Origin: Phycisphaeraceae bacterium
GTDB lineage: Bacteria; Planctomycetota; Phycisphaerae; Phycisphaerales; UBA1924
DNA: 64,000 nucleotides
Direction of reading: 5' to 3'
Assembly (NCBI GenBank): GCA_019636515.1
Contig: JAHBXI010000001.1
Coordinates: forward strand, 558,001 to 622,000
Shown here: piece after piece, positions 18,428-29,249 of the stretch
How the letters are laid out: every line of letters starts with the position of its first letter
Numbering within the stretch: the stretch's first letter is position 1
The notes under the pieces: generated by a model
Seen by the model: only the letters and a program-made list of their open reading frames with translations
Told to the model about the DNA's origin: nothing
The model's database searches: none
Made by a program: the position numbers and the translations under genes

Positions 18428-18505
18428 ACACGTGAACGCAAACACGTGAAAGTGAGCACGCGATCGGGCAACCGCGGTTCGTCGACCGTCACACACGCCG
18501 GTTCA

Positions 18506-20572
18506 TCATCGAGCCGGCGTCAGCACCACGCCATCAAGCCCGAAGAAAGACCGGTTTCCTCCCGATTCGGGGTTCCCGCCGACGACCTGTGCTCGGATGA
18601 CAAACGCCCCATCGATCGGCTGGAACTCTCCCAGGTCGATCGGTCCGGTCGGCGCCACCAGGCCCGCCCGTCCGCTGAAAAAGTCAATCCCCGTGCCCGC
18701 CTGGCCGGCGGCGGGCCGGCCGTTGATGGTGAACCGGACGATTCCGTAGTCCCAACTCCTCGTGGCGTGGAGCGTGAGGCGGTGGGGTCCATCTCCCTGG
18801 GCGGGAACCACGATCTCCACGGCCGATCCGATCCCCTCGCCGCGTACCCAGAGTTGACGGTCACCACTCCAGGCATCACGGCCAAATCCACGCATCTCCT
18901 GCGGCGCGGCCGTCGCCCGGCTGGTCGATCGGACTGGCAATTCTTCGAACTCGACCGCTCCGTCGATGCGGAAGGGCGGGGGCGGAGGGGGGACCGGCGG
19001 CACGCCAAGGGCGGCCTGCGCCGGGTCGGGTGGGCGGTTGTTCGTCGCGCCGGGCATCGTGTAAAAGAACGTCGCGGCCGCCAGGCCCACCTCGCAGTCG
19101 GCCCAGTGCCAGAGTTCCATGTCCGTCCTGATGCTCTGGAGGAAGGGGATCGCGTCGAGTGAACGCGTCCGGAAAACGGTCGAGTAGCCTCGCGTGTTTC
19201 CGTCCTTTTCACCGTCGCATCTCGTCTGCCCGTGGAACGCGTGCTGGAACCGCTCCGGGCTGCACCAGGCATAGCCGTAATAATCCTCCGTGCCGGTCCC
19301 AAAGTGCGACGGGAACGCCTCCGCGTCAACGGTGATCTTCTCGTCGCCCTCTCCCCACCACTCGGGGACGGGATTCATGACGCTGAGCACATCGCCCACG
19401 TAGACACCCTTGCCCGACACCTCGACGAAGTTCCAGTCGGACATCGGACGCGTCGGGATCGGCCGCTGGTGCCGCCACCTCGCCGAAAAATGCATCGAGT
19501 CATCGTCCCAGTCCCAGGCCGCCGTGCGGTGCGCCAGCGTCACCGTGACGGGGCTGGTCCCGAGGTTGGCAAGCGTAACCGTGGCCCGCTGGCGGTACGG
19601 CATGGTCCAGCGGCTGATGAGCAGGTTGTTGGGCGGCTTGGCGGCCGTGTACCACGAATCGAACGCGTTGAACCCCACGCCCGAGCAGAAAAAATCGCCC
19701 ACCGGGCACCAGACCGTTTCCACCCCGTCGAAGGTCATGCGCAGGACCAGCGTTCGCAGCGCGTGTTCCAGGTCGGGAGCCTCGGCGGCGATCCAAAGCC
19801 TTCGAACGGCCAACGGGCCGAACGGGAATCCCCTGCTCATCGTCCCGCCCGCGGGGATCTCCCCCTGGAAGAGCACCGTTGCCTCGGCGGCCTCTCGTGG
19901 CGGCGTCAGCAGTTCCGACTGGACCACCTTGATCGAAGGGGCGAACTCGTCGAGGTCCGATTCCTTGAACGACCGCACCGGCGTGCCCGGCTCGTAAGCC
20001 CGGTGGTTCACGTGGTAGTAGAACCCGTCCGCGTCGGAGGTGATCACGCATCGCCTGGCAAACGCGATCGGGAAATAAAGGTTCGCCCCGCGCGAACGTA
20101 CCCCCGCCAGGGGCGGGGCGATCTTCCACGCCCCCGAGAGAACATCCCGCATCGGCGCCTCGATGACCGGCCTGGGAGCATCGTCGAGATACACCCGCAG
20201 CGTGCCCGCCGGGTTGGCCGACCAGATCCGCACGACCGCGCCCGGGCCGGGAGCGTCCATCATTACCCGTTCCTGGCGGCCCTCTCGCTCCTCCACGCGA
20301 AGGAACTGGCCGAAATCCTGGTTGGCAAACCAGCCGCGAGGGTCCTCCGGCGTGCGGGAAGCCCGGTCGTAACTGGAAAACTGCCCGGCGGTGTACAAGG
20401 GCCTTGGATACCTCGCCACGGCATCGCGATCGATCATTTCATCGAGCAGGGTCCTGGTCGTCACCACGTCGGGCGGCGCCGCCCCCTCCCGGCCCGACGC
20501 CTGGACCACGAACGCAACGAACATCGGGATCAGCGCGGCCCACGCCGAGATTCGGATGGCACGAGAGTTCAT
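18506..20572 (-). CDS. secreted GH172 (DUF2961) family protein
   Basis: A 688-residue exported protein of the DUF2961 family, now glycoside hydrolase family 172, whose characterised members act on fructofuranosides or on D-arabinofuranose linkages in arabinan. The signal peptide is MNSRAIRISAWAALIPMFVA onward. GH172-like stretches include YTAGQFSSYDRAS near the N-terminus, EIPAGGTMSRGFPFGP, CPVGDFFCSGVGFNAF, and the acidic FGTGTEDYYGYAW. About 150 C-terminal residues form an additional beta-rich domain, probably for carbohydrate binding. ATG 20572 has AGGAG seven bases upstream; the frame remains open to 21607 only as antisense of the neighbour. It is divergent from the membrane-protein gene. 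The precise sugar specificity is not readable. Confidence 0.86.
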   Translation of the reverse strand: MNSRAIRISAWAALIPMFVAFVVQASGREGAAPPDVVTTRTLLDEMIDRDAVARYPRPLYTAGQFSSYDRASRTPEDPRGWFANQDFGQFLRVEEREGRQERVMMDAPGPGAVVRIWSANPAGTLRVYLDDAPRPVIEAPMRDVLSGAWKIAPPLAGVRSRGANLYFPIAFARRCVITSDADGFYYHVNHRAYEPGTPVRSFKESDLDEFAPSIKVVQSELLTPPREAAEATVLFQGEIPAGGTMSRGFPFGPLAVRRLWIAAEAPDLEHALRTLVLRMTFDGVETVWCPVGDFFCSGVGFNAFDSWYTAAKPPNNLLISRWTMPYRQRATVTLANLGTSPVTVTLAHRTAAWDWDDDSMHFSARWRHQRPIPTRPMSDWNFVEVSGKGVYVGDVLSVMNPVPEWWGEGDEKITVDAEAFPSHFGTGTEDYYGYAWCSPERFQHAFHGQTRCDGEKDGNTRGYSTVFRTRSLDAIPFLQSIRTDMELWHWADCEVGLAAATFFYTMPGATNNRPPDPAQAALGVPPVPPPPPPFRIDGAVEFEELPVRSTSRATAAPQEMRGFGRDAWSGDRQLWVRGEGIGSAVEIVVPAQGDGPHRLTLHATRSWDYGIVRFTINGRPAAGQAGTGIDFFSGRAGLVAPTGPIDLGEFQPIDGAFVIRAQVVGGNPESGGNRSFFGLDGVVLTPAR

Positions 20573-20681
20573 GGCTTGCTCCTGAGCATCACCGACGAGT
20601 CTACCGCGCCACCCGGGGCGCGGCGGACACGGGTTGCTCGCAAGGCTCGCACCTCGCCACGGCCGTGTACACTGGCTCCCC

Positions 20682-21944
20682 GTGATACCGCACCCCGAAC
20701 CCGGAAATTCAGCGAGAGCGGACCCCGGCCGAGAGGTCCTGGGCGTGGGCGCGTTTCTGGCTTCGTCGTGGACCTGGTGCATCGGGATGTTCCTGCCGGT
20801 GATCCTGCTGCGCGACTTTGGAACGTGGTCGTTCCTGGTGTTCGCCGTTCCAAACTGCGTCGGGGCGGCCCTGATGGGATGGGCGCTTCGGTCTGCCGGC
20901 GACAGCGAGGCCATGGTCGGCGCCCACCGGACCGCCTGCGTCTGGTTCTCCAGGGTTACGATCGGGTTCCACGCGTTCTTTCTCATGTGGATGGTGCAGA
21001 TCGAATCGCTCGGGGCGGCGATCGTCGTCGGGCTGGTCGTCAACCTGGCGGTGAACCTGGTCGCGTCGCGCGGCTCATGGCCGGGCTGGTCGCCGGCGGC
21101 GATGACATTCGCGGCCTCGGTGGCGTGCGCGGCCGTGATGGCCTGGAATGGCGCGCTGGGGGCCACGGTGTCGGCGGATCCGGCTCTGCCGATCGCCGAC
21201 CTGGCATGGCTGGCCCCGGTCTGCTTCTTCGGGTTCTTGTTCTGCCCGTATCTTGACTTGTCGTTCCACGCGGCACGCCAGTCGCTGCCGGGGCCGGCGG
21301 GCACGCGGGCGTTCGTGGCCGGGTTTGGGGGCCTGTTCCTGGTGATGATCGTTCTCACGCTCGCGTACGCGGGGATGTTCCTGAAGACCGACGCGTCGCT
21401 GGGACTTGGCGGGCCTTCACCGGGGGGTGGGATGGTCCGGTCGCTGGGACTTGCGGCCGTGGCGGCGCTCATGATCCATATGGCGTCGCAGTGCGCCTTT
21501 ACGATGCACCTGCACCTGGGCATGATTTCGAGGACCCGCCATGGAGCGGCCTGGAAAGTGGACCTCCCCACCGCCCTGATCATCATGCTGGCGATGGTGA
21601 TGGGCATTGCCTCTCCCTGGATTCCACCGATGGGCGGGCGGTGGTCGCCCGCGGGAGCGATCTCGGGCGGGGAGGCCGTCTACCGGGCCTTCATGGCGTT
21701 TTACGGGCTGGTCTTCCCGGCCTATGTCTGGATCTGCGTGCTCCCCGGATGGAACCGACGCCCTCGCCGTGAGCGGATCCTGACCTTCGCGGCGGTCGTG
21801 GGACTCGCCGCGCCGATGTTCCACATGGGATTCATCGAGCGGTGGACCTTCTGGCTCGCCCCCGGCCTGTGCGTCGTGATCGCCGGGAGGTGGCTTGCCG
21901 ACTGGTGGTCGCGCCCGCGGCCGACCGGGACGGGTTACGCTTGA
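20682..21944 (+). CDS. polytopic membrane protein of unknown function
   Basis: A protein of about 420 residues with roughly eleven hydrophobic segments, beginning VLGVGAFLASSWTWCIGMFL and ending near WTFWLAPGLCVVIAG. It has no recognised transporter signature; a His/Met-rich stretch (IHMASQCAFTMHLHLGM) and several Trp/Phe-rich helices are visible. The start is uncertain: GTG 20682 is chosen as the first start close to the membrane region, while a TTG at 20634 would add 16 residues. The ArnT-like glycosyltransferase starts 4 bases after its stop, so the two are almost certainly one operon and may act together in lipid or glycan handling. Function is not assigned. Confidence 0.75.
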   Translation: MIPHPEPGNSARADPGREVLGVGAFLASSWTWCIGMFLPVILLRDFGTWSFLVFAVPNCVGAALMGWALRSAGDSEAMVGAHRTACVWFSRVTIGFHAFFLMWMVQIESLGAAIVVGLVVNLAVNLVASRGSWPGWSPAAMTFAASVACAAVMAWNGALGATVSADPALPIADLAWLAPVCFFGFLFCPYLDLSFHAARQSLPGPAGTRAFVAGFGGLFLVMIVLTLAYAGMFLKTDASLGLGGPSPGGGMVRSLGLAAVAALMIHMASQCAFTMHLHLGMISRTRHGAAWKVDLPTALIIMLAMVMGIASPWIPPMGGRWSPAGAISGGEAVYRAFMAFYGLVFPAYVWICVLPGWNRRPRRERILTFAAVVGLAAPMFHMGFIERWTFWLAPGLCVVIAGRWLADWWSRPRPTGTGYA

Positions 21945-21947
21945 TCC

Positions 21948-23789
21948 GTGGCGCGGAACGACTCCATACTGGAGAGGCCCGCCGTGGCGCTGACCATGTG
22001 CGTCGCGTTATGGGCGGCGTCGGTGATTCCGGGCTTGAATGCCGTCGGCCTGGTCAACTGGCAGGAATCGGCTCGCGCGCTGGCCTCTTCCGAGATGCAC
22101 GCCCGGGGTGACTGGGTCGTCCCGACGATCGCCGGAGAGCCTTACCTGGCCAAGCCGCCGATGCTGTACTGGTGCCACATGGGCCTCTCGGCCGCGATCG
22201 GCCGCCCGCCCGGTGAACACGAGCTCCGCTGGACGGTCGCGCTGGCGGGCCTGGCCGGGGTCTTGCTCACCTACGCCGCCGCGCGATCGGTCCTGGCTCA
22301 CGGGGTTGAACACGCGGAGATCCAGCCCGATGGGGGCAACCGCGCGAGCCGCGCCGCCGCGCTCTGGGCCGCGGCCTTCCTGGCGACGGGGGTGCTGCAC
22401 GTGCGGTCCTCTCGCATCGGGGAACTGGACATCCTGCTCACCCCGTTCACGCTCGCCGCGGTCTGGGGCGCGGGATGGTCCTGGATCAAAGGGCAAGCGC
22501 CGGCGTGGAGAAGGTCCCTCGCGATCGCGGGCGCCACCGCCGCGTGCGCCGGGGCCGCGCTGACCAAGGGACCGCCCGCCCTCGCCGTCGTCGCGCTGGC
22601 GGTCGGTGGCGGGATCGCGGCGTGGTCCGCGGTTGAACACGGCCGACGACTCTCGCGCCGCACCGTGGCGGCTTGCGCTGCGCTCGGGGCTTGCCTGGTC
22701 ATCACCGCTTCGCTGGCCATCGGGCCTGGAAGCCACGCGTCGGTCTCAACGTGGCTCGCCGCCGGCCTGGTCGGGATGGGTGGCGCCGCGCTCGGGGTGC
22801 TGGTCGCCACGTGGGCATGCACCGCCGCCATCAAGGCGACCCTTGCCGGGTGGTGGCGTTCCGGGCTTCCGATCTCCATCGTGGGAGGGCTTGTCCCCCT
22901 CTGGGCATGGACGCTCGCCGTCGAAAGCCGTCTCGGGGCCGGGACGATGGGAAACGCCGCGGCCCGCGAGGCAACCGACAATCTCCGCCTGTTCGACCCC
23001 GCCGCTCCGATCCAGAACCTCGAGGCCTTTGTGTACGCCGCGGGGGTGGGATCCGCCGCGTGCCTCGCGGCCGTTGCCTGGCTGATGTCAAAGCCCATCA
23101 GCCTCTCTCGCGGGTTGTGGATCGTGATCGCGTGGATCGGGCTGGGGATGCTTTTTTTCAGCGTAGCCGGGCGCGGTTCAGGACGCTACCTCACGCCGCT
23201 GTGGCCCGCCGTCTGCATCCTCGGCGGGGTCTGGATCGCGCGTGCCGTCCATGACTCCCGGCGCGGGGGGATGCTCGCGGTCGCGGCCACCATCGCCACG
23301 GTCGTGCTGGCCGCGGCGCAGGCGTGGTGGTACGCATCAAGCCGCGCCGCCGCCGAAGGCACTCGCTCGCCCCGCGAATTCATGTCCGAACTGCTCTCGA
23401 AGCCGGGCATCGACCCGCGCCGGCTGGCCGTGGTTGATTTCTGGGTCGGGTCGCTGAACTACTACGCCGGCTCGACCGTCGAGCCGGTCTTCGATCAGGG
23501 GCCATGGATCGATTACCCGCATCGGGTATTACCCGTCGATGAGTTCGTCGAACGCCTGCGCGCCGACGGTGGTGAGTGGGTCGTTCTGGTTCGCGGCGCC
23601 CCCTCCGACGACGCGAATCGACCGGCACGACAGGCCGTTCTCTCGCCCAGGGAACACCTCTCGTCCCGGGGCCTGACACTGGAAGAAATCGCCATCGGCT
23701 CGGTCTTCCGGATCGACCGCAACCGCACGCCGGTCAAGGCCTACCGAGTCCACGCGACGTCCGGCGGCGACGATCCTTCGCCGGGCGAG

Positions 23790-23795
<6 letters not shown>
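21948..23795 (+). CDS. ArnT/PMT-like membrane glycosyltransferase (GT39/GT83 type)
   Basis: A 615-residue integral membrane glycosyltransferase of the C-type fold, which uses a polyprenyl-phosphate sugar as donor on the outer side of the inner membrane. The first periplasmic loop carries NWQESARALASSEMHARGDW, with the acidic residue position typical of catalysis, followed by GEPYLAKPPMLYW, a hallmark of the family. SRIGELDILLTPFTLA and about ten further hydrophobic segments follow, then a soluble C-terminal region of about 150 residues. The start is GTG 21948, 4 bases after the upstream membrane gene. Its stop overlaps the convergent mutL stop region by 6 bases. The acceptor (lipid A, protein or glycan) cannot be told. 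Confidence 0.87.
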
Positions 23796-25757
<1,962 letters not shown>

Positions 25758-25846
25758 CCGGCGGCATGGTACGCTCGGGATGCCGGGGCACATCCGCCCG
25801 GCGGGGGGCGACGCCCATCGAGGCCGCCGGGAGGTATGCTGCTCTC

Positions 25847-27010
25847 ATGTCCCTTCAACGCCTTCTGCTGAGACTGATGCTTGTGGCGCTGGCGATCTCG
25901 GCGGCCGTGGGCGTGGTGGCCGTGTTCTTCTCGACGTCGATGCTCGGACGTATCGCCGGGACAGCCCTGGTTTCGTCCATCTGCATCGGACTGGCGATCC
26001 CATCGTCGAAGATGCTTGATGATGAGAAGGGCCGGCCGGGCGGGTTCGTGAATCTCGGGTCGATCGTTGCCGCGTTCATGCTCTTGGCGGGGGGGATCTG
26101 GGCCGACGCGATCCCGTTCGTGTCCTTTCAGACCCGATTGATCGGAACCGGGGTGGTCGTCCTGGTCGGGGGCATGCTCTGCGGAACCGTCCTGAACCAG
26201 CGTACCCGCCAGGGTCTTGGCGTCGCGAGCGCGACGGCGTTCTGGTCCGCGATCATCGCCATGGGGCTTTTCATCGCCGCGATCTGGACCGAATACGAGG
26301 TCGCCGACCGGCTCGCCCAGACCGGCGGGCACCTGCTGGGGGCCGGCGTGGCCGCCTCGCTTTGCCTGGTCGGCGTCGGGCACATCACGCGCGCGTGGCA
26401 ATGGATCGGCCTTGTGTGCGGCGTCGCCCAGGCGGCGCTTGGGTTCTGGCTGGCGTGGCAATCCGACGCGGGAGACTATCGCTGGTACACCGCGCTGGCC
26501 TGTGCCTCGGGGGTCATTGGCCACGCCAACATCGTGACCCGCGTTCGAATGGGAGAACACGGCATCTGGGTGGCCCTGGTGGCCATCGGGGGAACGGCGT
26601 GCGCGGGGGCCTGCCTGGCCACCCTTGCCTTCCTGACCGACGGGTTTTATGGTCCCGGTCCGGAGATGATCGAGCGACTCCTGGCCGCCTCGTCCCTGGT
26701 CGCCGCGTGCGGGACGCTGGCGGTGGTCATCATGTTCGTGCTTCATCGGCGAGGTTCACCCACGGCCAACCCCTCGGAGCGCCTGTCGGCCCTCTGGATC
26801 GCGTGCCCGCACTGCTCGAAGAAGCAGTGGATCGCGTCGGGACGAACTTCGTGCGCCGGATGCGGCCTTGTGTTTGACGTGTCGATCCGAGAGCCTCACT
26901 GCGAAAAATGCGAGTATCCGCTGCTGGGCGTGGCCGGGGATCGATGCCCTGAATGCGGGACGCCGCGCGGCGCCGCCGTCTCGCCGATACACCAGGCCGC
27001 GTCCGAGTGA
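25847..27010 (+). CDS. membrane protein with C-terminal zinc ribbons
   Basis: A 387-residue protein with about nine to ten hydrophobic segments (first LLLRLMLVALAISAAVGVVA) and a cytoplasmic C-terminal tail rich in CxxC pairs: CPHCSKKQW, CAGCGLVFD, CEKCEYPLLGV and CPECGTP. The last two form the same C..C.Y.L.G..CPEC motif as in the protein at 17789-18427. No transporter or enzyme signature was recognised. ATG 25847 is preferred, with GGGAGG at 25829-25834 upstream, although the spacing is somewhat long. It is divergent from mutL and convergent with the coiled-coil gene, so it appears monocistronic. A membrane-bound sensor or scaffold with metal-binding tail is plausible but unproven. Confidence 0.78.
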   Translation: MSLQRLLLRLMLVALAISAAVGVVAVFFSTSMLGRIAGTALVSSICIGLAIPSSKMLDDEKGRPGGFVNLGSIVAAFMLLAGGIWADAIPFVSFQTRLIGTGVVVLVGGMLCGTVLNQRTRQGLGVASATAFWSAIIAMGLFIAAIWTEYEVADRLAQTGGHLLGAGVAASLCLVGVGHITRAWQWIGLVCGVAQAALGFWLAWQSDAGDYRWYTALACASGVIGHANIVTRVRMGEHGIWVALVAIGGTACAGACLATLAFLTDGFYGPGPEMIERLLAASSLVAACGTLAVVIMFVLHRRGSPTANPSERLSALWIACPHCSKKQWIASGRTSCAGCGLVFDVSIREPHCEKCEYPLLGVAGDRCPECGTPRGAAVSPIHQAASE

Positions 27011-27026
27011 CTTGCCAAAATGGCGA

Positions 27027-27048
27027 CCGGCCCCCGTGTAGGGGCCGG
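27027..27048. terminator. palindromic hairpin between convergent genes
   Basis: CCGGCCCC (27027-27034) pairs perfectly with GGGGCCGG (27041-27048) around a 6-base loop. It lies between the convergent membrane zinc-ribbon and coiled-coil genes, where a bidirectional terminator is expected. No T-run follows on either strand, so Rho-independent action is uncertain. Confidence 0.5.
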
Positions 27049-27085
27049 CGCGAATCGGTCGGCATCTCACGCCGAGCAAGACCAC

Positions 27086-28042
27086 TCAATGGGTCCGGCT
27101 CGCCACGCCTCCGGTGACGGGCTTGGGACCGATCGACTCAACTTCACGGGGGCTGAAGGCGGCGTCGTCGGGGCGGATCTCGATGACCGGGGGCTTGACC
27201 AGCACCTGTGTCGGCGCACGGCCGCCGAGGTTGCGGGCGTCGAGTTCGATCCTCGCCCGGTCCTCGTAGTTGGTCATCACGCGGCCGGAGGTGAGGCCCT
27301 GAAGCCTGGCTTCCTGGCGGGAACGGATCTCGGCGAACCTCGCCGACAACTGGTCGAGGCTCTCGGCCCGGTAGCGGCTGTGGCGGTCGATGGTCTCCTG
27401 CCGCTTCTCGAGGGTGGCGATCATGCGGTCGTTGCGGCCGATGGCGTCGATCTGACGGTCGAGTTGCCATAACTGCGTCTGGAAGCCGGCGTGTTCGGTC
27501 TCGAGTTGGCCGAGCAGTTCGGTCAGGCGTTCCTCCTGCTGGCCCAGGTAACCCAGGTCGCGGTCGATGTCCGCCAGGCGGACCGCGTGGGTCTCTCGGA
27601 CCTGCTGCATGCGGGTGGCCTTGGCGTAGGCATCGTCGAGGTTCACCGGCTGGTTGTTGAAGACGACGCGGACAATCGCCCCTTCGGACTGGGCATCCTG
27701 GGCGCGGGCGATCAGGGTCTTCATCTGGTCGAAGTCACGCTCGGCCAGCGCCACGACGCGATCGGAGAGTTCCCGCTCCCTGCGGAGTTGCTCGCCCTGC
27801 TGGCGGAGTTCCGCCAGGTCGGAGCGGACCTCGGCGATGCGCCGGGGGTACTGCTCCTCGAGCGATCGGATCTGGGACCGCAGGGCGATCGGGTCGTCGA
27901 TGGCCTTGTCGATCTGGTTGTTGATGGCCCCGCGGGTCTGGTTGACGAGGCAGCCGACCCGCTCGGGACCGGCGATGATGACCGCCGCGCCTCCGACCAG
28001 GCCGGTGATGACCGCGGTGCGAACGATGGTCTTGACAAACAT
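27086..28042 (-). CDS. membrane-anchored coiled-coil protein
   Basis: A 318-residue protein with one N-terminal hydrophobic segment (VKTIVRTAVITGLVGGAAVII) that acts as signal or anchor, followed by long, strongly charged helices with heptad-like patterning from about residue 55 to 260 (SLEEQYPRRIAEVRSDLAEL and ERLTELLGQLETEHAGFQ are examples). The C-terminal 50 residues are not helical and Pro rich. There is no enzymatic motif. AAGGAG upstream of ATG 28042 supports the start. It is divergent from the ECF sigma factor gene, so the two may share a control region. A structural or scaffolding role at the membrane is the most that can be said. Confidence 0.78.
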   Translation of the reverse strand: MFVKTIVRTAVITGLVGGAAVIIAGPERVGCLVNQTRGAINNQIDKAIDDPIALRSQIRSLEEQYPRRIAEVRSDLAELRQQGEQLRRERELSDRVVALAERDFDQMKTLIARAQDAQSEGAIVRVVFNNQPVNLDDAYAKATRMQQVRETHAVRLADIDRDLGYLGQQEERLTELLGQLETEHAGFQTQLWQLDRQIDAIGRNDRMIATLEKRQETIDRHSRYRAESLDQLSARFAEIRSRQEARLQGLTSGRVMTNYEDRARIELDARNLGGRAPTQVLVKPPVIEIRPDDAAFSPREVESIGPKPVTGGVASRTH

Positions 28043-28415
28043 GGCTGATGCTCCTTGCGCCGCAATTCCGGGCGTCTTCCTGCCGGGTCGTTTGACATCG
28101 GCCCGATGGGTGCTTGACGAGTGATTGGGAGACGCTTCCCGCGGATTTCAGCACTCCCCGCCAAAACGGCCCAACGGCAGACCCGTGACCCTCAACCCGC
28201 ATCCGCGGGAGATCCCCGCCACGGGCGCCGGCATGCCTGGGGTTCACCGCACGCGGGACAAGGGGCGGTTCTCGGGCGTGAGAGCCCCGAGACCGGGGCG
28301 GTTCGGCCCCAAACGCGGTCTTATCATTGAAAGCCGCCCGGCCAGGGTCCCAAGAAGGCGGGAACGGCGACACGCGGGGGTATCGCGCGCCCGCGGCGCG
28401 GAGAGGAACGCGGCG
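28043..28415. promoter_or_regulatory. divergent intergenic region upstream of the ECF sigma factor
   Basis: 373 bases without a convincing gene between two divergent starts. It contains a G/C hairpin, GGGGC (28295-28299) with GCCCC (28306-28310), followed by TATCAT at 28322-28327, which resembles a -10 element but lacks a recognisable -35. The in-frame extension of the sigma-factor frame back to 28125 is Arg/Pro rich and not counted as coding. Confidence 0.4.
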
Positions 28416-29180
28416 ATGCTCAGCAGCCTGACCACCAATTTCATCGGACGGCTCAAGGCAAGCGACCAGGCGGCATGGTTCGAGTTGTGGGAGACCTTTG
28501 GTCCGGTGGTGAGGGCTCAACTGACCCGGTGGGGCAAGGGACGCATCGGAAGCGAGACCGTCCGCGACCTCTCGCAGGAGACACTGGCCGCTCTTTCCGA
28601 ATCGATTGATCGCTTCGATCCGACGCGAGGGGCACGATTCTCGACCTGGCTGCTCGCCATCGCCAAGCACGTCCTGGGTGATGAAATGGACCGCCGCATG
28701 GCCCTCAAGCGCGGAGGCCGGCGGACATTCGCCGAACTCGACGAGAGTTGGATGGCCGTGTCACCCAACGCCCAGGCCGACGCCGCCTACGAGGCCGCGG
28801 TCTTCCGCGCCAAGGTGGAGGCCGCGATCCGGCTGGTCCAGAAAGAATCGGATTTCCTGGATTTCTCGATCTTCGGCATGCGAGTGCTGGAAGGCAAGAG
28901 CGGAAAGGACGTCGCCGCGGCCATCGGAACAAGCGAACCGACCGTCTCCCGCCGGCTGGCCAAGGTCCGTGACGCCCTTCGTCAGCGGCTGGCCGAGGTC
29001 ATCGCCACGTACAGTTTCACGGAGGAGGAACGCGAGGAGGCCGCGCGAAACGGTTTGCTCATCACTCCCAAACAAGATCCCGGAGTCGCCGACGACGCCA
29101 TGTTCGACGAGGCGATCGGCGAGATTTATCACCGGCAGATGGAACTCCGCCGGCAGGATCAGGCGGCTCGGCTGGTGTGA
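28416..29180 (+). CDS. ECF-type RNA polymerase sigma factor
   Basis: A 254-residue sigma-70-family factor. Region 2 is visible as DLSQETLAALSESIDRFDP and FSTWLLAIAKHVLGDEM (core binding and -10 recognition). Region 4 is GKDVAAAIGTSEPTVSRRLA, a helix-turn-helix for -35 recognition. A 60-residue C-terminal extension beyond region 4 (from about EEEREEAARNG) is longer than in simple ECF factors. ATG 28416 has GAGAGG upstream. The Ser/Thr kinase gene follows 69 bases downstream on the same strand. Planctomycetes are known to contain ECF groups linked to Ser/Thr kinases, so phosphorylation may replace an anti-sigma factor here; none is encoded nearby. Confidence 0.88.
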   Translation: MLSSLTTNFIGRLKASDQAAWFELWETFGPVVRAQLTRWGKGRIGSETVRDLSQETLAALSESIDRFDPTRGARFSTWLLAIAKHVLGDEMDRRMALKRGGRRTFAELDESWMAVSPNAQADAAYEAAVFRAKVEAAIRLVQKESDFLDFSIFGMRVLEGKSGKDVAAAIGTSEPTVSRRLAKVRDALRQRLAEVIATYSFTEEEREEAARNGLLITPKQDPGVADDAMFDEAIGEIYHRQMELRRQDQAARLV

Positions 29181-29249
29181 AACGCTCCGCGGGGTTCGGG
29201 CCGGTGACCTCCGGCGAAGACCTCTCGGGCACAACCACGCGAGGGATCC

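Noticed and set aside
18495-18520. ACGCCGG/CCGGCGT inverted repeat as a terminator
   Set aside because: The GH172 stop codon lies within its loop and no T-run follows; better seen as chance GC pairing, though weak function is possible.
19232-21256. 674-codon plus-strand open frame
   Set aside because: Mirror of the GH172 gene in GC-rich sequence; Arg/Gly/Pro-rich product and no motif.
20573-21607. 345-codon N-terminal extension of the GH172 frame
   Set aside because: Antisense to a polytopic membrane protein, before a well-formed signal peptide with its own ribosome-binding site.
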